In this document: positions 25,401-38,390 of the stretch, in pieces
How positions within the stretch are numbered: the stretch's first letter is position 1
Layout of the letters: each line of letters opens with the position of its first letter
Assembly (NCBI GenBank): GCA_026874595.1
Contig: CM049313.1
Coordinates: 60,221,159 to 60,285,158 of the forward strand
DNA: 64,000 bases
Source of the DNA: Sipunculus nudus
Lineage: Eukaryota; Annelida; Sipuncula; Golfingiida; Sipunculidae
Direction of reading: 5' to 3'
Made by a program: the position numbers and the translations under genes
The notes under the pieces: generated by a model
What the model saw: the letters and a program-made list of their open reading frames with translations, nothing else
Told to the model about the DNA's origin: nothing
The model's database searches: none

Positions 25401-28400
25401 TGATGTAATGATTAAATACTTTTTAAAATGATTCAGTTTTGACATGTATCTTCTTCCCTTAAGATGTTCTAAAATCCCATGAGAGCCCAAATTTTGGCCT
25501 GCGCATCATGGACTCAACAATTTTTCTTCCTAATGAAAACCATGGTTGCTTTATGTTGCTGAATTGTAAAGTTAAAAGAGAAAGTATGAAATGTTGCTTT
25601 TTTTATGCATCTTGAGATAATTAGAAGTAATTGGAAATGTGAACATCATTAAAACTGTCATCTGGGTAGTGGTACCAAAGTGACAGCTTGGAAAGGGTGA
25701 AAAATTGATAACTTAATGAGATCCATCTGTGTGAAAAGTTAACATGTTGAAAATTATCAGGAAGTACTTTACAATCATTTGCATCATATACAGTTTATGT
25801 CTTGCATAGATGTAAATGTAGGTCTATTTCCAGGACTTCTATTATATACATGTATATACATGAAGAACATGATGACCTCTCTGTGTGTATATTTATTTAT
25901 GGCTCTCTGGCATTCAGTTCACATAGCTTTGCAAATTGAAACTTCTACTAAATGCTTGTTGGTATGGAGGTCTGTAATTATTTAATTTTCATGATTAAAT
26001 TAATGTTAGTCTTACACGAAATTGATGGAGTGAATTTATTGATAAGTAATAAGCTGTCAGGGGGAGGATGAAGTTATGATGAGGTTATGATTCTTGACAG
26101 TTTATTTTCTTTTGCTTAATTATGACATAAAACTGTGAAGAATCACACAAAATAGATGGCCGATAGTACCATGCATGACAATATCAATGGACACTTGAAT
26201 TTCTTATTCTCATAGAGTGTGTCTGTTAGGCTGCCTTTCCACTGGCGCAGGGAATTCGCTACATAAAATGCACTGTTTCCAGGAATGCTATTTTTCTGTG
26301 GTGTAAAGGGGTTGCATTGGCATTGTGGTTTCAGTCTGAATCGCTCAAGTGTCATCCAATTAGCCTTAGCCTTGGTTAAGAAGCGGATCTCGGGGAGGGG
26401 GGGGGGTTCCAAACCCACCTTTTTTATTCGGCATAACCTTTCTTTTAGGGTTTCTGACCATATTTTGTGGTCTGGACCCCCCCTCCCTTTTCTGGACATG
26501 GTGACCTTTGTTTAGGTTTTTCTTTATTCCTCCTTGATTGAAGCCCCTCTTTTCCAAACCTGGAACCACCCCTGTGGGTGGGGTACATACCTTGTGTCGT
26601 AGGTTACGCATGATGCTATTTCAACGGAATACTAGGGGCCTGGACAGCTGAGCGGTAAAACGCTTGGCCTTCTCCGCTAGCGACCTGGTTTGATCCCCGG
26701 TGTGGCTATGAGAGTGGGTTGTAGTTGCCCATCCAAGGTAGGTGGTTTTCTCTGGGTTCTCTGGTTTCCTCCACCCTTACCGACTACCGAGCACCAACAT
26801 CCCAGCCATGGGTGGTGCCTCATATTAGTTATATAAACTAGTAGTACAATCCATGTAAAGTAAATAAAGTTTATATATTATATAAGTTCAACACTCTGAT
26901 GGAGATCCTTTTTCAGGCAAGGCAAACGCAACACTGTGCTGCAGAAAATTGCATTCATGGAAAGGCAGCCTCATATAAGAGCCCAAAAGACTGAAACAAA
27001 AAATGTTTGATAAGACTAGTGGCATTGGTACTACCAGACTATATACTCTTTACTTTCTAATATTGTTCAGGAGAAAGTGTGGAAAGTTGGTGATCGTTGC
27101 AAGGCCTGGTTTACGGAGGACGACCAGCTGTATCATGCGGTGATTACGTCCATAGATTCTGACACAGGCACTTGTAATGTGCGTTATACAGAATATGGCA
27201 ATGAAGAAACACAGGCTCTGGCTGACCTCCTGCCACCAAGTACAAAGTCTCAGCCAGCTGATTCCCACCCAGATAACCTACTGCCAGAGGTGAGTTGGAA
27301 AGAGAGATAGATAGAAAGACATATAATGGAATAAAGGCTTCAGAAAGACTTTTCTGTATCAGTGAATGTGCATTTTACAAGGTGTAACACGTGTATTGTA
27401 TATAAATAATATATCATGCACATTAGTTTCCTGTATTCAGGGCATTTTGTCATAAAGTTACAAAAATTTAAGACTTTTTCAGTAATTTTCAAAACAGAAT
27501 TAAGTTCAGCTCAACATTGGCATTACTGCAATAAATTAAATAATTTAACCCTTGTTTTGGCAGATTTAAATATCTGTAGGTTATAATAAACCTTTCAGTA
27601 GACCAGAGGCTTATGTTGACAAATGTATAAAATCAGGAAATTTTTGTTCTGAACTTGTTCCAGTAAGGTAAACAACGATCAGAATTGTGTTATCATTGCT
27701 AACAGTAGTTAATGTACAGGTGGCAGTGTATTAATTTTACTTCAGATGGATGGTGGCATGGACTGGTCCTCTCCTCACAGATCACCCGCTTCATCAAGCA
27801 GAGGTCAACCTCCTTACAGACACAGAAGTCGTCAAGCACCAAGTCACCCCACACATAGTCACCCAGGATGGGGCTGGCCACAAACCCCACCTCCTTTTAG
27901 TGTACCACAGTTCGCTCCACCAACTCCATTAATCCCTGTAAGTACTTTTATATAGTTATGAACTCCATCAAAAAGATAGGAAAAAGTGATTAATCTCAGC
28001 ACAGTGGACATTGGTTTACTTGTAGCTGTGAATACATGACTAAGTAGGCATTCATATGGGGCTGGTAAGCTCTACTTGAGTTGTGATAAGGAGGAATGTA
28101 CTGCAATGGTCTCCCATCCTGTTGCATTGATATCATGGTGAAAAGTCGATAATCTTATCATTAGACTATGATTGATGAATAACCAGACATGGGGTAATAG
28201 TAATAGATAATAGTAATAGGAAGTAATTCAATTACTTTTCATCAGTAATAGGCAATAATAGATAATAGGCAGTCCAAAAATGTAGAATAATAGTAATAGT
28301 ACTAGTAATAGGCAGATGAGTAATAGATCAATAGCTATTACTTTTAACTATTACCAGTCTGGGGGTAATAAAGAGTTAGTGGGTCTGAGTGCAAGTCAGC

Positions 28401-31400
28401 AGGAACACTGATAAGGGCCCAAGCTGAGGTGAACCTGCATGCTTTCATGCTCATTAACCGGTGGCACAGGCTTATCCTGGGCCATGATGTTCTTACTAAC
28501 ATCAATAGCACATGATGACTGCATTGTTGGTACATCAATGTAGGTGTTTTCCATGAATACCGACTCTTTACTCTTTACAATTGAAGCACAGTACAACCAT
28601 ACCCTTTGATGTTTGTGTATAAGCAACTGTTAGCTGGGGCAGAACCCAGTCAGGCAGATCACCAAAGGTTAACTCATACCTGGTGACTGGTTCCCAACTA
28701 AAAATTGTGACTAAAACTGTACCTTTTTAAACACAAATCTGTGACTATTTCCTTTCCAATCTTGTGGCTTTCTTTTGTGACTTTATTTCCTACCCAAAAT
28801 TGTGACTTTTATTTCCTGTGTGTGACATATTTCTTGCAATTATATTTTCACCAGTCAGAAAGGAACACTCCATGAAAACCTTGTTTGCCTTATGTTATAA
28901 ACATGACTCACCTCCCAGATGAAACTGGATGACAATAGTGCGGAAGTACATTTGATTTAAGGCAGAAAATGAAATGTACATGTAATATTGAGTTAGTTGT
29001 TCTTTCAAAGTAAACTATGCAACTGCATTCAGTTGCAATTTGAATTTTGTTAAATTACAAAGGATTTTCAGTTATGTGAAACAGGTAAATAATAATAGTA
29101 ACATTTTCAGATACCCACCCTGATACAATGAAGGAAACCATACTCTTATGATGAGGACAAAGTTTACACATCGCCAAGGCTCACTGATTATTGCAGCATC
29201 TTAATAAACTAGGTATCTTTGAGTAGGCAAAAGGGAAACCCCCTGAAAGAGCCCTCAAACCCTTATCTTGCCTCTCTTGCCTACGTTAACCCCTGTCGAA
29301 TGCGTCTTTAGGACTGCAGGAATAATCTTCAGATCATTGCTGGGTGTAGGACAATCCCACCCCCCTTCCCCCTCTTTTGGATTACTCAATTAAAAATAAC
29401 TCAAAATTAAAATTTACTATATATTTTATATTTTTGGTTAAATATACAAAAACAATATCAGTGTATACCTTACACTAGTAAGGTTATGAAAATAAAAATA
29501 ATCAGTCAAATGAAAATGCATATAAGCAGTATTTGATGAATAATCATTCATGATAATACAGATGTATATATTGTTGGCGTTTATATTGTTGATAATAAAT
29601 TAAGTGACTCATCAATTATCTATATATACAATATTCTATTACTGCACAGTTATTCCTGCACTATAACAGGACTCACTTTAAAGAATTCTAAATGTAGCCA
29701 TACATTTTAAAAAATAATCTAAAATTTAAAATAAAGCTGGCAAAATTTGGGAGGGGGGGGGGGAGGGGCTTTTGTCTGTACCACACTGTTGCCAGCTGGG
29801 GGATTCAACAGCTTATGTTCATCAGGTGCAATGGACACTTCATTTATTTATGAACTATTCATGCACCATTTCTTGTTTATTTAGTGGTTGGTAACATATT
29901 TTAGTGTGGCCTAACGAGCGATCAACATAAGATTCTTCAAGATTAAATGTTTTTACTTATTTTTATTAAACCAGTAATAGTTAATAGTAATAGTAATAGG
30001 AGTAAAGTAATAGTAATAGCCACCTATTACTTTTGTTGAAACACTGTAAATATTAGTTAATAGTAATAGGCAAACACCCAAAGTAATTGTAATAGGCCCT
30101 ATTATTGAAATCAGTAATAGGCCCCATGTCTGTAAATAACACTAAACAATATATGTGAACTCATAACCCAAATGGAAAATCTGTTTCTATGGGAATGAGT
30201 CATTTCCTGTATCATGTACAATAGGTATTCATCCAGCTACCCATGCAATCCATGCTTGTATTCAATATCCAAGCATGGCTTGAATAGTACACTAAAAATG
30301 CTAGAGTTCTGGTTTAGGCCATAAGGTGTCGTAAAAAATTACAAAAAATAATTGCCTCCTCATAGAGGTGGCCCTCTCTGAAGGATGTAAAGGCACTCTG
30401 ATGTCAGTACACTGGTCATAGACTCTCTAATGTCAGAGGGCCATTATTACACTACTTCTGAGACATCTTCTATTTCAGGGTAGTCAGGGTAAAGTCAGGG
30501 AATTGGATAAAAGTTTCACTGATCAGGGAAATGTCTTTGATTTTCTCATAAGGAAAGGGGTCAGTCAAATATTTTTTTCTCAGCATATCTACGTGATGAT
30601 TGGCTCAGGTGGCTCTGACAGTGTTCAAACATTGTGGCCGCAGTGTATATTATTTACATGCAACACAAACTGGTGTATTAGTTTCATCATGATGACTACA
30701 ACCACTGTGCTATGTAATGACTTGAAGACATATCAAACTATATATTATAAAATATCCTAGAATTTTCAGGCAGTTGTCAAGGAAAAGTAGGGGAATTTCA
30801 TTTTCAGCAGTGTTGCTTAGGAAACACTATCTTACTTCAAAATTTATCTGAATGTTTATATTATTCATGCACTTTTTAGCGAACCTGTGAGCTTATGCGA
30901 TGGTGTGGCGTCGTCCAGCGTCCGTCATCCATCGTCCGTGGTCTGTACGTTTACCCATACTATCTTGAAAATGGCAAGAGTAAGCATCATGAAATTATAT
31001 GCAAAAAATTAGTCATCTAAAAAACTCTATCAGATTTTGCTTATTTTTTGGCTAACTGCATTTTCTTAGATTTTATTGGGAAAAAGCTAAAAAAGCTTTA
31101 AAAATCTTCTTCTTGGAAACTGTTCAGCCAAATCGTCCAATATTTCACAGAAATGATCCCTGGAACAATCTCCCTCAAGTTTGTTCGAATGGTTTAAGTT
31201 CAATGATTTTGGCCGAGTTACAGGAAGTTGAACTAAGTCATCTGTCCAAAAAAGCATACTAAAATGACAATCTCAGAAACAGCCAGAGCTATCATCACCA
31301 AATTTTATGCCAGTGTTGGTCACATGAGATATACAGTCAAGCCCGCTTATTGTCATGTCGGTGGTGCATGCGTAAATTATGATAATAACCGGGATGTGAC

Positions 31401-34400
31401 ATTATGCGGGCTTCAACATTGATGTCCATTTGAGTCATAGAAGAAGCGTTATGTCTCAATTGATATTAAATAAATCGTCAACTAAAAGGAAACAGAAACG
31501 TTTTTGAATATTTTTATTGCAAAACGGCATATCAAATTATGTTAATGCACACCGGACAATTTATTTCCTGTAAATTTTGTGCCGCATGCCGCAATGACTG
31601 AAAAAATCCAACAGAAAGAGACATCTGGGTCATGAGGTCAAATGTCTGGAAATATGCGGCACAGTTATAACGTTATGCGTAGGCAAACTATTTTACTAAA
31701 TAATAATTTCCCCGACTATTGCGCCTTATTTTCCGGATATCTTATTAATGACTCAAACTTCCCAAATTGTTGGGGGAGCTGGCATCATCATGCCATTGTC
31801 AACTTTCTGAAGTTTTGCCGCGATTGAGGTTTTGGACCGGGTATCTCCTCCAGTGCTCACAAAACCACCAGCGTTTTGTGGACCCTTAGAAGGGATTTCC
31901 AGTCGTAAGATACGTTTAGAGCTCGTGCTTTATATCATCTCGGCAAAACGACACCGAGGTGTAAACCACGGCCTTGCAAAGGCCAGGAGTTCATAATGTA
32001 TGAAATGTGATCGCAAACATCGCCCTTGTTAACGTACGAAGAAACGTAATGACTGGATTACCGTGGTATCTTAAGACGTTAATTAGCTAGGTGACGGGCA
32101 GTGACCTGCATGCATCACTGCACCCTCCTGCCGCACACAGGTGGGAGATGTGATCGTTCAATACGCCTCACCGATTACAGGGTTTTGGCCACCTTGATCG
32201 CTGTGTCGGCGTCTGATGTGATATTAACTGCGATCTGGTATCACTGCAAGGGTTCCAAGCATGACAATAAACGGGATTATGACAATATGCCATGACATTA
32301 AACTGTCAGATTTACCATTGTTTATATAGGAAATGGTTTGGGATTTCACATTTATGTGACAATAAACGGGATTTTCTATTAACCGATATGACACAAAGTG
32401 GGCTCGACTGTATATGAAATTCAGGTATTGATGGCGCCACCTGCATTGACCTTTTTTTGTACGGGGGTCATTGGTCATCTGTACATCAACCCATAATTTT
32501 CAGAAATAGCAGGAGCTACCATCCCCAGATTTTATGCAATAATCTGTCACATATCAAATGTTGTGGGATTCAGCTTATTTATTTGCTATCTGGTATCATG
32601 CCCCTCAGATCTGCATGTGGAGCCAATCTGTGAGCTTATACAATTGTGTGGCTACTATTTCAGATTTGGCAACAGGCCAAAGGTCAGTCTGGACCTATTT
32701 TTAGCTTTGGCAGACTGCCAACTGTATCTTATTAGGCAACAGGTCAAGAGTTCACTCAGTGCAGCCAGGTATAGGTCAGGAGTTCACTCACTGCAGTAGC
32801 TGCATTCTATTTATAGCGTTTGCAGACTGCCCACTGCATCAGATTTTACACCAAAGTTCAGCCTGGATCTATTTATAGCTTTGGCAGACTGCCAGCTGTG
32901 TCAGATTATGCAACAGGTCAAGAGTTCACTCAGTGCAGCCAGGTAGAGGTCAAAAGTTTACTCAGTCTAGCCAGGTGCAGGTCGTGAGTTCACTCAGTGC
33001 AGAAGCCTGAGCCAGCAAATTTGTCACAGTTCACTCGGGGCACAGCAGTTACAATGCTGCCCAAGCTGTATGTTTAATGGCCTGCTTACTACAGCACCCT
33101 GCTGGCTGGGGTATCGCTTACACCCCTGCCTCCAGAGGGTATGTTGCTAGGCAACAGGGATGTTCCAATATGGCGGACCCCTAGCAACAGACTATACCTT
33201 TCCCAAATAAATTCCTCATTAATCAGTTACTGTATCGTGTACTGCCTCCCAGATGACCCCTTATCCAGGCCTATATATCATCCTGTCATGGTAACATAAA
33301 CAATGCCACTGGGGTAAGTTTACCAGCCCCACAGTGGTCAGTCACTGTGTTGCCAGGGTACATGACAGGAATGGCAGTTGTGGGCGTCTGTAAGTTAAAA
33401 AATTTCAGTTGTTTGTATTTTTAACCAAAATCAAATGTATGATTCTGTTAGAAAAACGTGTGTTTTTTGTCATGCTGAAAACCAAAGTTTGATTTAATTT
33501 TTTGTTTGAATGTAAAACCTGGTCTTTTGAGACATGTAGAGTCATAATGGCTGTTGCTGCTGGGGCCCCCTGAGGTTGTGTATGGGGTTTGATGTTGAGG
33601 ATACACATGAAATATTGTCACTTTTTTGTACATTTATTCTTGTACTCAATTATACATTCTTAAATTCATAAAAATAATCCTGAGTATTATTCCTAAATGC
33701 ATAAGTATAACCCCAGATGCTAAGTGTTTCTGTGCATGGGCATATCAAATTATTCCATTCCCCCTTCAATTTAACATAAACACAGTGGGTCATAATGGAC
33801 AGATCTCTTGACTCCCATTTGGCATATTTATCCATGCTTTGTAGAGTATGTGGGAACAAATGCCAAACATACGTTCAAAAACTTAAATACAAGCCCATTA
33901 TGTGCAAGGATAATACTCAAAGAATATTTGATGTTTATGGCATTGACATATCACAAGATCAGAAGGATACACACCCAGAGCACCTTTGCAGAAAATGTTA
34001 CATTAAGATATTCAACCAGAAAAAAACCCTTGGAAATGCAGATGCTCGTAAATCTAAGAACCATGAAATGGCAGTGCTTTTCAATAGCAAGTGGTTACCT
34101 CACAAGAGAGGGGCTCCTCAAAATTGCTTTGCATGCAGCCAAGCTGCATCGCAAAAGAAAACTGGTCGACCGGTGAAAAGTAGGCGTGGGGCTCCAAAAC
34201 GGATTCCAGATGGACTTCTGTTCAATCATAGGGATTCGAATATTTTTGACTTCAGTGCAGAGAAGGCAGAAATAAAATTTAACAACATGAATATAGAGGG
34301 GATGAATGAAACACAAAAATCAATGTTCATATGTCCAATTTGCCAAGATATTTATTCCACACATGCTGTGTCTGGAACTTGTGGTCATTATTTCTGTGCA

Positions 34401-37207
34401 CACTGTATCAGTATGGAATTTTGCCAGGCCCTGTCAAATAATATTGAATGTCCTGTGTGTAGTGGCAATTTAGACTTCTTAAGCTGTAGAGTAGCAGATA
34501 AAAGGTTCCAGGATCAAATTCTTTCTTTGGAACTCACTTGTAATTTGTGCCAGGTGACTTCAGCTGCAACAGCTATGACGGAACATGCATGCAGACCTAA
34601 AGTTAACACAGCAAATACGGTAATAGAAACAGAAACAGTACAACTAGAGATTGAGGGAGAGCAGGCATCCTGTTCCCCTGGTAAATCTCAGAGTGTCCCA
34701 GATCCTGTCACACCTGTTCATGAACCTGATGCCACAGTACCTTCACAACTTGCGCGGTCTATTCCGATGATGACAACCGCAATTCAAACATCCCCCAGTA
34801 TAATGCCAATGACGCTGGATGAGAGCATGGAAAGGACCATACAAGAGCCACCCTTACCAGCTGAACGGCATTTGTTCACTAACTTGGCAAAGAGGATGCT
34901 GAGATTTTCTAAAGAAAAGGGATCGATCAGGTGCAAAAATAAACGAGGACAGGTAAGATTTAATTTTAATATGAGCATCAGAAATTCCATTTTTTTTAAA
35001 GTATTTCCATAAATATCATTAAGGCTAATTTCATTATCAAATAATTGCTTGTGTAAACTTTTTCCAGCCAATATTGCTTCAGAGAACAGTTGTACCAAGG
35101 AAATCCTCAGAGAAAGCCCCAAGTTATTTGGTCAGAAGACGTGCTGCAAGAATCGGAAAACTTAGGGCAGTGTTAGCAGGCAAACAGGAAAAAGCATTGA
35201 AAATACAGCATGCTAGTGAATTGAAAAAACTGAGTAAAGAAACAAGAAGAGACGTTTGCAGCAAAGCCGGGGTTGCCAGTGGTGGTCGTCTCAACAGATA
35301 TACTAGCCTGGCAATGAAAGCTAGCCTTGGACTTACTTGGGGCCAGATGAGAAAACATAAGCGGTATGTTCAGTTCAGATTAGATCTGAAAAATTTCATT
35401 TTCACATTCAAATAAGTGTCAAGTGCTCAAATTAATTAATAATTTGAAATAAGTAATTGTTTCCTTTTTCAGATTTATGAGGAGAGCTGGCATGGAGATC
35501 GAAAATGAACATAAAGAACGGGCTGCCAGGAAGGAGATTGTATCAGAAAAGCTTGTTGGTAGAACTGCAAGGTTTCTTGAGAAAGATGAGAAACATCCTG
35601 ACAGAGATAAGAGTGGGTTTGTGGAAGTGGAGGTGCCCTTTGTGTACGTCAATGACATAGCTGGCTTTGTCAATGATTTGTTGGACAGATATCAGAGGTA
35701 ATTAGTTTACTTTAGAAAATATATATATACACTATCGATTAAAAATTTATTCACTATCGATATTATTTTCATGCCTGTCTAATAGTATCCAGTAAAATTT
35801 AAATGTTTTATTCTGTAAAATGTATGTGTACTCAATTTCAAGGAGTAAGCTGTTGTTATGGAGAGATGGGATGATGGCCGAGCAAGCAGATGATGAAATT
35901 TGGATTAAAATTGGTGGAGATCATGGAGGAGGCAACATGAAGTACACATTACAAGTGCTCAACCTGAAAGAACCCAATGCAAAGCAGCACACATTTGTGA
36001 TTGGTTGCTTTGAAGCTAAGGATCTCCATGAAAATCTTCGGCGTTCTCTGGAGGTTATGAAACCTTGCATTACCAAGCTGGCACAGATGTCATGGAAGTA
36101 AGTTATCAAAAATACAAACAAAATATACAAAGAATGTTTAACACCCCAGAATAACACAAAATATATGAAAGCAAAATATTTAATTTTATAGATAACTATT
36201 TTCGTCAAAATTGCACCGTTTAAAGCTATTTAAAAAAGTATCAAACGATATCCTTATTACAGTGTAAGGTTTATTTTTTGCAGTGGCAAAAGAATTCGTC
36301 TGTTCCTCAATGGGGATTATGACTTCCTGTGTAAAGTGTATGGTCTCTCTGGACCAAACGGTAAGTATTTCTATTTCTCTAACCTTTCTGTATAAAGAAA
36401 AATAAAATATATTGTGTTTTGTTAATTATGTCACTTGATCAGTGATTGTAAGGCATATTTTTTTTCTCCAGGCTCTTATCCATGCCTTTGGTGTGATGTT
36501 CCCAAGAAAGCCATGCAGATAAGGCGCCGGGAAAGAATTTCCCAACAACGCAAGCTGTCACTCATTAAAAAACAATATTCTGAATACGTAATACTTGGCA
36601 AAGCAAAGAAGGTGAACGCATCAGCATTCTACAATGTCATTCATAAACCTCTGCTGGACATCTTTATCAACCATGTAAGTATATAAAGTTATCCTGGAAT
36701 TTTATCACTCAAGGTAAATTTGCCCATTCCCAAATCTTTTTTCTCATAATTTTAAACATATTTATCTTGATAGCTGCATGTTTTAAATCACTTTTATACA
36801 TTTTTTTCAGGTAGCTCCACCATATTTTCACATTCTTCTTGGCATTGTGAAAAAACATCATGACCTGTTTATCAAAGATTGCCATGACACAGACATGGAA
36901 ATTGCAAAACACCTTTTGCAAAATAAGTGTCCATCCAGCAATCCAGTCATGATACGATACAGAGATATGGTCAAATTGGCACAAGAAGTAATGAGCATAG
37001 AGGAAAGAATCAGAGCTCTTCAACAACAGATTAGTGTTGTTGATGACAATGAGGACATTTCATTAGCAGATATGGAATCTCAAAGAAGAGCTTTGGAAAA
37101 GGAATTGCGTGATATGGTAAGAATTTATACATGCATTTTTTCAAATTTGAAAGTAAATTAAAAAAAAAAAAAATACAAGACACCATTTCTGTATTTAATT
37201 TTATATA

Positions 37208-37280
<73 letters not shown>

Positions 37281-38349
37281 TATATTATATTTATTTCATA
37301 TAAAGGAAAGAAAACAGAAGACCCTTCAGAATCCACCAACATCGGAAATGAGAGTAGGACCAGTGACAAGAACATTAGATCAGACCTTAGAAACCAGTGG
37401 CATCGTTGTGCAAGCTTACCACAGCCACAGCTTTGTCGGAAACCACTGTCACAAATACCTACAGGTATGTATGCAATTTCTGTATCTATATCAATATCAA
37501 ACATTATAATTTTATTGGTTTAAAATAATTAAAAAGACAGCAGCATTGGTCTAAAAAAATATGTCCATATTGTTTCAGGAACCAGTCTACAATAACCTAT
37601 GCGACAAGATGGTCACAGTGAAGGTGTACACAGACAATGCCTTGATTGTGAACAAAGCCTTTGTGACTGCACAAACTTATAAAATGCTGAATAAGCGGTT
37701 TGCTGCAGTTCACAGAATGGTTTCCCGGGATAGGGCCATATCTGCTGAGGAGTGTGATATAATAGGTAAGATTTTAATCTTTGATTATTCATATATAACA
37801 TATATGATTTACCCATTCATTATAAAGAATACGCATAAAATACATGCATTAAAATATGTGTATATAAATTCGTCTTTCCAGAGCAGAAGATAGATTCATA
37901 CCTCAGCTATTACCGGCGCCATCTAAGTCAGCCTCTCACACCGAAACACCATTTTTTGGAGGATCATGTTGTATCTTGGATTCGGAAGTGGGGCTATGGG
38001 ATGGGTCTTCATGGAGAACAGGGAGGGGAAGGGATCCATGCCGTCATCAATAAAATTAAAAGGGCAACATGGGCAATTAAAAATCCAGTTTCAAGACTGC
38101 TTTCGACCATAAAGGAGCAGCATACACAGTGTGCTCCAGAGATTCAAGCTGAAATTCCAGCAATCAAAAAGAGAAAATCTAAAAGCACCTCTGATTAATC
38201 ACAGGTTAAGGAAAGAAATTATAGCCTTTAGGCCTTACCCAAAGAGAAACAATATTTATAGAAAATAGTTGGTACGAGTATATGATGTTACTTGTGTACA
38301 GAATGACAAAATATTTTATGGAGGCCAGGTTTCATTTTTATTTACTGTA

Positions 38350-38390
<41 letters not shown>

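Noticed and set aside
34953..35012. Open frame continuing past transposase exon 1
   Set aside because: It is intron read-through. The GTAAGA donor at 34953 and the acceptor at 35067 restore a continuous RAG1-like protein.
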